In this document: in pieces, positions 1-8,003 of the stretch
Layout: each line of letters opens with the position of its first letter
Position numbering within the stretch: the stretch's first letter is position 1
DNA from: Burkholderiales bacterium UBA1834
GTDB taxonomy: Bacteria > Pseudomonadota > Gammaproteobacteria > Burkholderiales > Burkholderiaceae_C
Assembly: GCA_002339015.1 (NCBI GenBank)
Contig: DDJC01000076.1
Span: 149-32,629 of the forward strand
Length of the DNA: 32,481 nt
Reading direction: 5' to 3'
Notes under the pieces: model-generated
What the model saw: the letters and a program-made list of their open reading frames with translations, nothing else
What the model was told of the DNA's origin: nothing
Database searches by the model: none
Made by a program: the position numbers and the translations under genes

Positions 1-194
1 CCTTCAACCTGCTGGATGCCCGGGGCGCCATCTCGGTGACGGAGCGCGCCGCCTACATCGGCCGCATCCGCAACCTGGCCCGCGCCGTGGCGGCCAGCTA
101 CCTCGACAGCAGGGCCCGCCTGGGCTTTCCGATGGCTCCCAAGGCCTGGGCTGACGAGGTGATCGCGCAATTGAACAACAAGAAGGCGGCCTGA
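1..194 (+). CDS. glyQ: Glycyl-tRNA synthetase alpha subunit, 3' end only
   Basis: Frame 3 is open from the first base to a TGA at 192-194 and encodes the last 63 residues of a protein. The segment ITERAAYIGRIR-type helix (here ISVTERAAYIGRIRNLAR) and the ending AQLNNKKAA resemble the C-terminus of GlyQ, the alpha subunit of the bacterial alpha2beta2 glycyl-tRNA synthetase, which carries the catalytic core that charges tRNA-Gly. glyS begins two bases after this stop, the usual glyQS operon arrangement. The 5' part lies outside the window. Confidence 0.9.
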   Translation, partial: FNLLDARGAISVTERAAYIGRIRNLARAVAASYLDSRARLGFPMAPKAWADEVIAQLNNKKAA

Positions 195-196
195 GC

Positions 197-2380
197 ATGA
201 CGTCCGTGGAATCCAAGGCCAACCTGCTGGTCGAACTGTTCGTTGAAGAGTTGCCGCCCAAGGCGCTCAAGAAGCTGGGCGAATCTTTCGCCACCGTGCT
301 GGCCGACAGCCTGAAGGCCCAGGGCCTGGCTGGGGCCGATGCGGCCGTAACTTCGTTCGCTTCGCCGCGCCGCCTGGCTGTGCATGTGGCTGCTGTCGCT
401 GGCAAGGCCGCCGACCAGGCCGTGCAGCAGAAGCTCATGCCCGCCAGCGTTGGCCTGGATGCCTCTGGCAACGCCACCCCGGCCCTTCTCAAGAAACTGG
501 CGTCGCTGGGTGCCGGCCCCGAAGCCGTGGCAGGCCTCAAGCGCGCTCCGGATGGCAAGGCCGAAGCGCTGTTCTACGACAGCGTCAAGGCCGGCGCCAC
601 CCTGGCGGAGGGCCTGCAGAAGGCGCTCGAGGAGACCCTGGCCAAGCTGCCCATCCCCAAGGTGATGACTTACCAGTTGGAGCAGGGGGAAGGGGCGAAC
701 TTCCAGCCAGGCTGGACCAGTGTCAACTTCGTGCGCCCGGCCCACGGCCTGGTGGCCTTGCATGGCAGCGCCGTGGTGCCCGTGTCGGTGCTGGGCCTGA
801 AGTCCGGCAACAGCACGCAGGGCCACCGCTTCGAGGCCAAGGTCAGCCCCGTGGTGCTGCGCGATGCCGACAGCTACGCCGCGCAACTGCGTGACGAGGG
901 CGCCGTGATCGCCAGCTTCGCCGAGCGCCGCGCCGAGATCGTGCGCCAGTTGCAGGCCGCCGCCGCCAAGGCTGGCTCCGACCTCAAGCCCATCGACGAC
1001 GATGCCCTGCTGGACGAAGTCACTGCCCTGGTCGAACGCCCGAACGTGCTCACCGGCCGCTTCGAGCAGGCCTTCCTGGAAGTGCCCCAGGAATGCCTGA
1101 TCCTGACCATGAAGGCCAACCAGAAGTACTTCCCGCTGCTGGACGCCCATGACAAGCTGACCAACCAGTTCCTGATCGTCAGCAACATCAGCCCTGAAGA
1201 CGCCAGCCTCGTGATCGGCGGCAACGAGCGTGTGGTGCGCCCACGCCTGGCCGACGCCAAGTTCTTCTTTGACCAAGATCGCAAGAAGACCCTGGAATCC
1301 CGCGTGGCCGGCCTGGCCAAGGTGGTCTACCACGGCAAGCTGGGCACCCAGGGCGAGCGTGCCGAGCGCGTGCGCGCCATCGCCCACGAGATCGTCAAGC
1401 AGTGGAGCCTGGGCACCGTGCCCATCACGGTGGACGACCAGGACCACTTCGCGGCGCTCGACAGCAAGGCGCAGGAAGCCGCCCGCCTGGCCAAGACCGA
1501 CCTGCTGACGGACATGGTCGGCGAGTTCCCCGAGCTGCAGGGCATCATGGGCGGCTACTACGCCCGCCATGAACACCTGCGTGACGGCGTGGCGATCGCC
1601 ATCGAGGACCACTACAAGCCCCGTTTCGCCGGTGACAGCCTGCCGCGCAACCACACAGGCACGGTGGTGGCTCTGGCCGACAAGCTCGAAACGCTGATCG
1701 GCCTGTTCGGCATCGGCCAGTTGCCCACCGGCGACAAGGACCCGTTCGCGTTGCGCCGCCACGCCCTGGGCGTGATCCGCATCCTGGTCGAAAAGCATCT
1801 GCCGCTGGCGCTGCCGGCCCTGATCGAAGCCGCCTTGCCGGCTTTCGGCGAACTGATCCAGGACCCCACCGAGCCCTTGCTGGCCTTCTTCTCGGACCGC
1901 CTGGCCGTGTCCCTGCGCGAGCAGGGCTACAGCGCGCAGGAAGTCGATGCCGTGCTGGCACTGAAGCCGGCCCATCTTGGCGATGTCACCCGCCGCCTGG
2001 AGGCCGTGCGCGCCTTCGCCGCGCTGCCCGAGGCCGAGGCCCTGGCTGCCGCCAACAAGCGCGTGGGCAACATCCTCAAGAAGGCCGAGGGCGCCACCGA
2101 GGCCCGAGTGGACACGGCGCTGCTCAAGGAGCCCGCCGAGGCTGCCCTGTACGACTCGCTGCAATCCGTTGCGCCCCAGGCCCAGCAGTCCTTCGAGGCG
2201 GGAGACTACACGGGCTCGCTCAAGGCGCTGGCAGCCCTCAAGACCCCGGTCGATGCCTTCTTCGCCGATGTCATGGTCAATGCGGACGATGCTGCGCTCA
2301 AGGCCAACCGCCTGGGGCTGCTGGCCACGCTGCATGGTGCCATGAACCGTGTGGCGGACCTGTCCCGCCTGGCGGCCTGA
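197..2380 (+). CDS. glyS: Glycyl-tRNA synthetase beta subunit
   Basis: Encodes 727 residues, close to the usual length of about 690-720 for GlyS. The N-terminus carries the typical segment LLVELFVEELPPKALKKLGE (residues 10-29). The middle contains the HD-like region with GGYYARHEHLRDGVA and EDHYKPRFAGDSLP near residues 451-480, and the C-terminal third (PFALRRHALGVIRIL) matches the anticodon-binding domain. The beta subunit binds tRNA-Gly and works with the alpha subunit in the cytoplasm. It starts two bases after the glyQ stop, so the pair is almost certainly co-transcribed and translationally coupled. A GC-rich hairpin follows the stop. Confidence 0.97.
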   Translation: MTSVESKANLLVELFVEELPPKALKKLGESFATVLADSLKAQGLAGADAAVTSFASPRRLAVHVAAVAGKAADQAVQQKLMPASVGLDASGNATPALLKKLASLGAGPEAVAGLKRAPDGKAEALFYDSVKAGATLAEGLQKALEETLAKLPIPKVMTYQLEQGEGANFQPGWTSVNFVRPAHGLVALHGSAVVPVSVLGLKSGNSTQGHRFEAKVSPVVLRDADSYAAQLRDEGAVIASFAERRAEIVRQLQAAAAKAGSDLKPIDDDALLDEVTALVERPNVLTGRFEQAFLEVPQECLILTMKANQKYFPLLDAHDKLTNQFLIVSNISPEDASLVIGGNERVVRPRLADAKFFFDQDRKKTLESRVAGLAKVVYHGKLGTQGERAERVRAIAHEIVKQWSLGTVPITVDDQDHFAALDSKAQEAARLAKTDLLTDMVGEFPELQGIMGGYYARHEHLRDGVAIAIEDHYKPRFAGDSLPRNHTGTVVALADKLETLIGLFGIGQLPTGDKDPFALRRHALGVIRILVEKHLPLALPALIEAALPAFGELIQDPTEPLLAFFSDRLAVSLREQGYSAQEVDAVLALKPAHLGDVTRRLEAVRAFAALPEAEALAAANKRVGNILKKAEGATEARVDTALLKEPAEAALYDSLQSVAPQAQQSFEAGDYTGSLKALAALKTPVDAFFADVMVNADDAALKANRLGLLATLHGAMNRVADLSRLAA

Positions 2381-2391
2381 ACCTGGTGAAC

Positions 2392-2411
2392 GGCCCCGTG
2401 ACGGCGGGGCC
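2392..2411 (+). terminator. Possible weak terminator after glyQS
   Basis: A 7-bp perfect GC-rich stem (2392-2398 with 2405-2411) with a 6-base loop lies 11 bases after the glyS stop. What follows (CCCTCTGCGTC) is pyrimidine-rich but has no true T-run, so termination may be partial and allow some read-through into gmhB. Confidence 0.4.
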
Positions 2412-2426
2412 CCTCTGCGTCATACT
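2398..2426 (+). promoter_or_regulatory. Candidate sigma70 promoter for gmhB
   Basis: GTGACG (2398-2403) and CATACT (2421-2426) are separated by 17 bases and each match four of six consensus positions. The start codon at 2435 lies only 8 bases after the -10 element and no Shine-Dalgarno sequence precedes it. If the promoter is real, the transcript would be leaderless or nearly so. The -35 element overlaps the hairpin loop described for glyS. Confidence 0.3.
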
Positions 2427-2434
2427 TTGCAGCC

Positions 2435-3043
2435 ATGAAGCTGGTCATCCTGGATCGCGACGGCACGATCAACCACGAACGTGACGACTACATCAAGTCG
2501 CCCGAGGAGTGGGTGCCCCTGCCCGGCGCCATCGAGGCCATCGCGCGGCTGAACCACGCCGGCTGGCATGTTGTGGTGGCCACCAACCAGTCGGGCATCG
2601 GTCGCGGCCTGTTCGACATGGCGGCCATGAACGCCATGCACGCCAAGATGCACCAGATGCTGGCGCGCCATGGCGGCCGGGTCGATGCCGTGTTCTTCTG
2701 TCCGCACACGCCTGAAGACCAGTGCACCTGCCGCAAGCCGCAGCCGGGCCTGTTCAAGATGATCGGAGAGCGCTTCAACGTGTCGCTCCACGAGGTGCCC
2801 ATGGTGGGCGACCTGCCGCGCGACGTGCTGGCGGCCCAGTCCGTGGGCTGCGAGCCGCACTTGGTGCGCACCGGACAGGCGGCGGCCATGACCGACGTCG
2901 AGCTGGTGGACCTGCGCCGCCAGGTGCCGGGGCTGACCATCCACCCTGATCTGTCGGCCTTTGCCGACTTCCTGATCCTGCGTGATCGCGCGGCCCATGG
3001 CGAGGATGGGCCCGTGGCCACGCACATGGGCGAATTTTCATGA
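2435..3043 (+). CDS. gmhB: D-glycero-beta-D-manno-heptose 1,7-bisphosphate 7-phosphatase
   Basis: A 202-residue HAD-family phosphatase, normal length for GmhB. It removes the 7-phosphate from heptose bisphosphate in the ADP-heptose pathway for LPS inner core. HAD motif I is DRDGTIN, with the nucleophile D7 and acid/base D9. Motif II is the VVATNQSGIGRG segment near residue 46. The structural zinc site C89-x-H91...C97-x-C99 is intact, followed by RKPQPG, and motif IV is MVGDLPRDV. No Shine-Dalgarno is visible before the ATG. The stop at 3041-3043 overlaps an ATG at 3040. In many Burkholderiales a plsC acyltransferase follows gmhB, but none is present here. Confidence 0.95.
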   Translation: MKLVILDRDGTINHERDDYIKSPEEWVPLPGAIEAIARLNHAGWHVVVATNQSGIGRGLFDMAAMNAMHAKMHQMLARHGGRVDAVFFCPHTPEDQCTCRKPQPGLFKMIGERFNVSLHEVPMVGDLPRDVLAAQSVGCEPHLVRTGQAAAMTDVELVDLRRQVPGLTIHPDLSAFADFLILRDRAAHGEDGPVATHMGEFS

Positions 3044-3153
3044 ACGGATGTCAGGCCGCGGTGGCGTTGAGCTCGCTGGCCTTCTTCGGCTGGGCACTGG
3101 CCGGGCTGGACATGGTGCACATCGACCAAGCCCGCGGAGGCTCGCGCGCATGA
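3040..3153 (+). CDS. Possible 37-residue hydrophobic small protein or coupling ORF
   Basis: An ORF too short for routine calling starts at an ATG overlapping the gmhB stop (ATGA, 3040-3043) and ends at a TGA overlapping the start of the metallopeptidase gene (ATGA, 3150-3153). It encodes MNGCQAAVAL at the start, a hydrophobic stretch at residues 6-25 (including SSLAFFGWALAG) and a short polar tail. I do not recognise the protein. The double ATGA junction suggests it either codes for a small membrane peptide or serves to carry ribosomes from gmhB to the next gene. No Shine-Dalgarno stands before it, so it would depend on gmhB translation. It could also be chance. Confidence 0.4.
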   Translation: MNGCQAAVALSSLAFFGWALAGLDMVHIDQARGGSRA

Positions 3154-4121
3154 GCGCCCACCAGCAGCTGACCTTGCCCTGGTGGTCCGACGAGTCACCG
3201 GCCGAGGGGCCCGCCTCGACACCGGCAGTGGTGCCGGACATGCCTGATCGAGTTGATCGCGGGCGTTCGCGCCCAGGCACGCCAAAGGTGCCGGGCAAAG
3301 GGCAGGGGGATGAGGTCTCCGCGCGCCAGCAGGGTCTGACGCGTGACCCAGGTCCGGTGGACAACCTGCCGGTCTTTCGGCATCCGCAGGCTCATCACGA
3401 GATCCGCCTGGGCAATGCGCTGGTGGCTTTTGAACTCAAGCGCGTGCGGCGGCGCAGCATCGGCATGGTGGTAGGCGTGGATGGCCTGAGCGTGCGTGCG
3501 CCGCGCTGGGTGGGCTGGACCGAAATCGAAACCGCCCTGACGGAAAAGGCCCGCTGGATCTGTACCAAACTGGCTGAGCAGCGAGAGCGCGAACGGCAGC
3601 AGGCGGCCGCACGCATCGACTGGCGCGAGGGGGCCGTGGTGACCGTGCTGGGGGAATCCGTGATCCTGGTGCTCGATGCCCGCAAGCCCGGCGCCCACCT
3701 GCACGAGGATGCCCAGGCGCTGCCGGGTGTTCCACGCAAGACACTGCACCTGGGGCTGCCGCAGAGCGCCACAGCCGAGCAGATCCGCGATGCCGTCAAC
3801 GCCTGGTTGCAGCGTTATGCCCTGGTCCACTTCGAGCAGCGCGTGACACATTTCGCCGCGCAATTGGGCGTGGCTGTTTCGCGCCTGCGCCTGTCGTCGG
3901 CACGTACGCGCTGGGGCAGTGCCAGCGTGGACGGGTCGATCCGCCTGCACTGGCGCCTGATCCACTTCGGGCCGGCCATCGTCGACTACGTGGTGGCGCA
4001 TGAACTGGCGCATCTCAAGGAGATGAACCACAGTCCCCGATTCTGGGCTGTGGTGCGCTCGGTCCTGCCCGAGTACGATCAGGCGCGCGAACAACTGCGC
4101 CACGCCGTCATCCCGGACTGA
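3150..4121 (+). CDS. YgjP-like (DUF45) zinc metallopeptidase
   Basis: 323 residues from the ATG at 3150, chosen because GGAGG (3136-3140) lies 9 bases upstream; a longer in-frame start at 2982 would lie inside gmhB. The C-terminal half is the YgjP/DUF45 domain: RLRLSSARTRWGSASVDG, then VDYVVAHELAHLKEMNHSPRF, giving the zinc motif H284-E-L-A-H288 with H294 as likely third ligand. This domain is related to SprT and WLM peptidases; the cellular substrate is unknown. The first 80 or so residues are a proline- and charge-rich extension without recognisable domain. The stop overlaps the convergent hydrolase gene by 14 bases. The family call is firm, the biological role is not. Confidence 0.88.
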   Translation: MSAHQQLTLPWWSDESPAEGPASTPAVVPDMPDRVDRGRSRPGTPKVPGKGQGDEVSARQQGLTRDPGPVDNLPVFRHPQAHHEIRLGNALVAFELKRVRRRSIGMVVGVDGLSVRAPRWVGWTEIETALTEKARWICTKLAEQRERERQQAAARIDWREGAVVTVLGESVILVLDARKPGAHLHEDAQALPGVPRKTLHLGLPQSATAEQIRDAVNAWLQRYALVHFEQRVTHFAAQLGVAVSRLRLSSARTRWGSASVDGSIRLHWRLIHFGPAIVDYVVAHELAHLKEMNHSPRFWAVVRSVLPEYDQAREQLRHAVIPD

Positions 4122-5190
4122 AGCGCCATACGCCTCGCTCGTCGGCCTGGCGACGCAGCTCGCCCCGGTGCCAAAGGTAGTTCAGGTGCGCCACGGCCTC
4201 ACCCATGGCGAAGGTGGTCTGGTGCATGTCCAGCGTGCGCTTGAACAGCACGGGCAGCAGCTCGGCCGCCGTGCTGGGGCGTTGGGCGCAGACGTGGCGG
4301 ATGTCGTCCAGGCGCTCCTGGTGATGGGCCCGCAAGGCATCCACCCGCGCGTGGATGCCGGTGAAGGGATGGCCGTGAGACGGCAGCACCAGTGTGTCGG
4401 GCGGGAGTTCCTCGTAGCGGCTCAGTGAATCCAGGAACAGGCCCAGTGAATCGGCTTCGGGCTCGGTATCCGTGACGCTCACATTGGTCGAGATCTTGGG
4501 CAGCAGCATGTCGCCCGAGATCAGCACGCCCTGCGCCTCGCTGTACAGGGCGATGTGCTCCGGCGCATGGCCGAAGCCGGCGATGCAGCGCCAGTCGTGC
4601 CCGCCAATCGAGACGGTCAGGCCGTCACGCAGTCGTCGGTAGCTGGCCGGCACGGCAGGCACCATCGACGAGTAATACCCGCCGCGCTGGCGGATCAGCG
4701 GGAGGCCCTCGCCATCGTCCAGGCCGTGCGACGCGAAGTAATCGGCTGCGCGGTCGCCGCCGTAGCCGGTGGTTGACTGGCAGGCGATGGTGGCGGCCAG
4801 GAAGTCCGTCGCGCTGATCCACAGCCGGGCAGGGCGCCCTGGCGAGCTGAATTGCTCGATCAGCCACTGGGCATTGCCGATGTGGTCCGGATGCATGTGC
4901 GTGACCAGCATGCGGCCCAGCGGCTTGCCCGCCATCGGCCCGGCCCACAGCGTGCGCCAGGCCTCGTGGATGGCCTCGATGGACACGCCGGCGTCCACCA
5001 CCGTCCAGCAGGGCTGCTCGTCCAGTTCATCGTCCAGAACCCACAGATTGATGTGGTTCAGCGCGAAGGGCAGTGGCATGCGCACCCAATGCAGACCAGG
5101 GCGAAGCGTCATCCACTCGCCGGCGGCGGGCTGCGTGTTGTCCCACGGGTACTGCAGGGCGGGTTGCTGGGGAGCTGCGGACGACTGCAT
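4108..5190 (-). CDS. MBL-fold metallo-hydrolase
   Basis: 360 residues from the ATG at 5190. A longer frame runs to 5313 but would cover the divergent carbonic anhydrase start, and its extra residues do not look conserved. The metal-binding motif H98-M-H100-P-D102-H103 is complete. Later ligands fit GFGHAPEHIALY, the bridging Asp in LISGDMLLP and the His in LPSHGHPF. A C-terminal helical region after the MBL core resembles the LACTB2-type hydrolases. Substrate cannot be inferred; glyoxalase II-like thioesters or nucleic acid are possibilities in the superfamily. Convergent with the metallopeptidase gene and divergent from the carbonic anhydrase gene. Confidence 0.9.
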   Translation of the reverse strand: MQSSAAPQQPALQYPWDNTQPAAGEWMTLRPGLHWVRMPLPFALNHINLWVLDDELDEQPCWTVVDAGVSIEAIHEAWRTLWAGPMAGKPLGRMLVTHMHPDHIGNAQWLIEQFSSPGRPARLWISATDFLAATIACQSTTGYGGDRAADYFASHGLDDGEGLPLIRQRGGYYSSMVPAVPASYRRLRDGLTVSIGGHDWRCIAGFGHAPEHIALYSEAQGVLISGDMLLPKISTNVSVTDTEPEADSLGLFLDSLSRYEELPPDTLVLPSHGHPFTGIHARVDALRAHHQERLDDIRHVCAQRPSTAAELLPVLFKRTLDMHQTTFAMGEAVAHLNYLWHRGELRRQADERGVWRFSPG

Positions 5191-5205
5191 CGGGATCTGA
5201 CTTCG

Positions 5206-5235
5206 TTGATAACCGATCGATTGTGCCTTCCGCAA
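5206..5235 (-). promoter_or_regulatory. Weak candidate promoter for the MBL-fold hydrolase
   Basis: On the minus strand TTGCGG (5235-5230) and TATCAA (5211-5206) are 18 bases apart. The match to sigma70 consensus is only partial. Transcription would begin about 10 bases before the ATG at 5190. Listed because it sits in the divergent gap where a promoter is expected. Confidence 0.25.
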
Positions 5236-5298
5236 GGGCATCCCGAGGAGCAAGGGCTTTGCGCGCATGCCGCGTTCGGTCGCACTGCGGAAGTTGTC

Positions 5299-5304
5299 TA
5301 CACT
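5299..5304 (+). promoter_or_regulatory. Candidate -10 element of the carbonic anhydrase gene
   Basis: TACACT lies 7 bases before the ATG at 5312, so transcription would begin at or next to the start codon. No Shine-Dalgarno precedes that ATG, which fits a leaderless message, but no good -35 element is visible. Confidence 0.28.
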
Positions 5305-5311
5305 TGAACGC

Positions 5312-5992
5312 ATGAAGATGGATCACCTGTTCGACAACAACCGCGCGTGGGCCCGAGACATCGAGCAGCGCACGCCCGGCTTTTTCACCCGCCTGCAACA
5401 GCAGCAGTCGCCCCAGTACCTGTGGATCGGCTGCAGCGACAGCCGCGTGCCGGCCAATGAAATCGTCGGCCTGCTGCCGGGCGAGCTGTTCGTGCACCGC
5501 AATGTGGCCAACGTGGTGGTGCACTCTGACCTGAACTGCCTGTCCGTCATGGAGTTCGCCATTGACTCGCTCAAGGTCAAGCACGTGATCGTCGTGGGCC
5601 ACTATGGTTGCAGCGGTGTCAATGCGGCAATGAAGAACCTGCGCGTGGGCCTGGCCGACAACTGGCTGCGCCATGTGCAGAATGTGCGCAATGACCACCA
5701 GGCTTGGCTGAACGCCTTGCCCGACGGCCCCGTGCGCCTGGACGCGCTGTGCGAGCTCAACGTGCTGGAGCAGGCGCTCAACGTGTGCCACACCACCGTG
5801 GTGCAGAGCGCCTGGGAGAAGGGGCAGGAAGTGGCTGTGCACGGGTGGGTCTACGGCTTGCATAACGGTCTGATCAAGGATCTGCGCATGACCACGGCCA
5901 AGGCTGATGACGTGCCCGAGGCCTACGCCAAGGCCCTGGAGGCGCTCAAGGCCCGTTATGCAGGACACCTGCCGGCCGCCGATCAGGGCTGA
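5312..5992 (+). CDS. can: Beta-class carbonic anhydrase
   Basis: 226 residues from the ATG at 5312, the usual length of E. coli-type Can; an upstream in-frame ATG at 5267 adds residues unlike the family. It interconverts CO2 and bicarbonate in the cytoplasm, supplying bicarbonate to carboxylases. The zinc ligands are all present: C41 and D43 in GCSDSR, with H97 and C100 in VGHYGCSG. R45 forms the usual dyad with D43. These positions match E. coli Can shifted by one residue. The start MDHLFDNNRAWA is typical of the proteobacterial group. aceK follows 47 bases downstream on the same strand and may be co-transcribed. Confidence 0.95.
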   Translation: MKMDHLFDNNRAWARDIEQRTPGFFTRLQQQQSPQYLWIGCSDSRVPANEIVGLLPGELFVHRNVANVVVHSDLNCLSVMEFAIDSLKVKHVIVVGHYGCSGVNAAMKNLRVGLADNWLRHVQNVRNDHQAWLNALPDGPVRLDALCELNVLEQALNVCHTTVVQSAWEKGQEVAVHGWVYGLHNGLIKDLRMTTAKADDVPEAYAKALEALKARYAGHLPAADQG

Positions 5993-6039
5993 CCCCTGGG
6001 CCGAAGGCCCCCACCTCACCTCATTCAAACAGGCGCAGC

Positions 6040-7929
6040 ATGTTTCCCCAGCAACTCACCGACACCCGTGTCTTCGAGATCGCCCAGGCCCTGCTCGACG
6101 GCTTCGACAAACATTACAAGATATTCCGTGCTACCAGCGCCAAGGCCAAGCAGCGCTTCGAACAGGCCGATTGGCATGCCCAGCAGGATGCTCAGCGAGC
6201 CCGGATCGAGTTCTACGACCTGCGTGTGGATGAGACTGTGGCCAGCCTGGAGGCCGACTACAAGGCCAGCCAACTGCCCATGGAGGTGTGGCAGCAGATC
6301 AAGCTGTTTTACATCGGGCTGCTGACCGGCCACCGCCAGCCCGAGTTGGCCGAGACCTTCTTCAACTCGGCCACCATCCAGATCCTGCACCGCAAGTACT
6401 ACCGCAACGACTTCATCTTCGTGCGACCGGCGGTCTCCACGGAGTACATCGACGACGATGATGCGGACGGCATGCCCAGCTTCCGCGCCTACTACCCCAC
6501 GCGCGACAACCTGCGCGAGACGCTCAAGACCGTGGTGCAGAGCTACGGCCTGGACGTGCCTTTCGAGGATCTGGACCGCGACATCGGCTTCGTCTTCGAT
6601 GCGCTGCAGGAGCAGGTGGGCAATGTGCGCCTGCGCACCAACTTCCAGATCCAGGTGCTGTCATCCTTGTTCTACCGGAACAAGGGCGCCTACATCGTCG
6701 GCAAGGTGGTCAATGGCTTTCGCAGCCTGCCGTTCGCCATTCCCATCCTGCACAACTCCAAGAAGCGCCTGTACATCGACGCAGCGCTGTTCGGTGAGGA
6801 CGACCTGCTGGCCCTGTTCAGTTTCGCGCGTGCCTACTTCATGGTCGACATGCTGGTGCCTTCGGCCTATGTGCAGTTCCTGCGAACCTTGATGCCGCGC
6901 AAGCCTCGCGCCGAGCTCTACAGTGCGCTGGGCCTGCAGAAGCACGGCAAGAACCTGTTCTACCGCGACTTTCTCTTCCACCTGCGCCATTCCACCGACA
7001 AGTTCCGCATTGCCCCGGGCATCAAGGGCATGGTCATGCTGGTGTTCGACCTGCCGTCCTACCCCTTCGTGTTCAAGGTGATCAAGGACTACTACCCTCC
7101 GCAGAAGGAAACGACCCGTGAGCTCATCATGAGCAAGTACCTGTTGGTCAAGCAGCACGACCGCGTGGGGCGCATGGCCGACTCGCTGGAGTTCACCAAC
7201 GTGGCGTTCCCACGCCACCGTTTCGACGACGAGCTGATCGAAGAGCTCAAGAAGTTCTCGCCGAGCCTGATGGAAGAAGAAGGCGACGTGCTTGTGCTCA
7301 AGCACCTGTACATCGAGCGCCGCATGGTGCCGCTCAACATCTACATCCAGGAGGCCGAGGGCGAGAGCCTGGAGCACGCCGTCATCGAATACGGCAACGC
7401 GATCAAGGACTTGGTGGCTGCCAACATCTTCCCGGGCGACATGCTGTGGAAGAACTTCGGCGTGACGCGCAACGGCAAGGTCGTTTTCTACGACTACGAC
7501 GAGATCGAATACGTCACGGACTGCAACTTCCGCAAGGTGCCCGAGCCGCGCAACGAGGAGGAAGAGATGTCCGGCGAGATCTGGTACAGCGTGGGCAAGT
7601 ACGATGTCTTCCCCGAAACCTTCGGTCCCTTCCTGCTGGGCGATCCGCGCGTGCGCCAGATCTTCATGAAGCATCACGGCGATCTGCTCGAGGTAGCGTA
7701 CTGGCAGACCCACAAGGAGCGCATCCAGGCGGGCTACGTGCACGACGTTTTCCCCTACGACCGCTCCAAGCGCTTCAAGAACCTGCTGGGTGCACCGGCC
7801 GAGCGAGATGCCGATGCCGACGAGTTTGCACCGGTCGACGAGCCCGTGGACGTGCAGCCCATGGGGGACAACGTGCATGACCAGGGGCGCCTGACGGGCT
7901 TCAACACGGGGGGAACCGAGGGCGATTGA
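6040..7929 (+). CDS. aceK: Isocitrate dehydrogenase kinase/phosphatase
   Basis: 629 residues, slightly longer than the roughly 580-600 usual for AceK. This bifunctional enzyme phosphorylates and dephosphorylates isocitrate dehydrogenase, diverting carbon between the TCA cycle and the glyoxylate shunt. The N-terminal regulatory half is followed by the ATP-binding segment PGIKGMVMLVFDLPSY near residues 326-341. The active-site loop GDMLWKNFG (D467) is followed by the metal-binding DYDEIEY around residues 485-491, the kinase-like landmarks of the family. The last 50 residues are acidic and poorly conserved. There is no aceB or aceA in the window. A 9-bp hairpin follows the stop. Confidence 0.97.
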   Translation: MFPQQLTDTRVFEIAQALLDGFDKHYKIFRATSAKAKQRFEQADWHAQQDAQRARIEFYDLRVDETVASLEADYKASQLPMEVWQQIKLFYIGLLTGHRQPELAETFFNSATIQILHRKYYRNDFIFVRPAVSTEYIDDDDADGMPSFRAYYPTRDNLRETLKTVVQSYGLDVPFEDLDRDIGFVFDALQEQVGNVRLRTNFQIQVLSSLFYRNKGAYIVGKVVNGFRSLPFAIPILHNSKKRLYIDAALFGEDDLLALFSFARAYFMVDMLVPSAYVQFLRTLMPRKPRAELYSALGLQKHGKNLFYRDFLFHLRHSTDKFRIAPGIKGMVMLVFDLPSYPFVFKVIKDYYPPQKETTRELIMSKYLLVKQHDRVGRMADSLEFTNVAFPRHRFDDELIEELKKFSPSLMEEEGDVLVLKHLYIERRMVPLNIYIQEAEGESLEHAVIEYGNAIKDLVAANIFPGDMLWKNFGVTRNGKVVFYDYDEIEYVTDCNFRKVPEPRNEEEEMSGEIWYSVGKYDVFPETFGPFLLGDPRVRQIFMKHHGDLLEVAYWQTHKERIQAGYVHDVFPYDRSKRFKNLLGAPAERDADADEFAPVDEPVDVQPMGDNVHDQGRLTGFNTGGTEGD

Positions 7930-7953
7930 TCCTATGGGGCACGCTGCATGAGA

Positions 7954-7974
7954 AACGGCCCCGTCGGGGCCGTT
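7954..7974. terminator. Symmetrical hairpin between convergent aceK and bamD
   Basis: A perfect 9-bp inverted repeat, AACGGCCCC at 7954-7962 and GGGGCCGTT at 7966-7974, with a 3-base loop. It lies between convergent genes, 25 bases past the aceK stop and 30 bases past the bamD stop. T-runs are short on both sides, but position and symmetry suggest a terminator acting in both directions. Confidence 0.6.
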
Positions 7975-8003
7975 GTCATCTCAAGCAGTGAGGAGCCCGA
8001 AGC

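Noticed and set aside
98..2335. 745-codon open frame antisense to glyS
   Set aside because: It lies exactly opposite a well-conserved gene. In GC-rich DNA the antisense frame facing GC-biased third positions rarely meets stops. The translation is Gly/Gln/His/Leu-rich with no family resemblance.
5998..6010. GGGCC/GGCCC hairpin after the carbonic anhydrase gene as terminator
   Set aside because: Only 5 bp with a 3-base loop and no T-run; aceK follows at once on the same strand.
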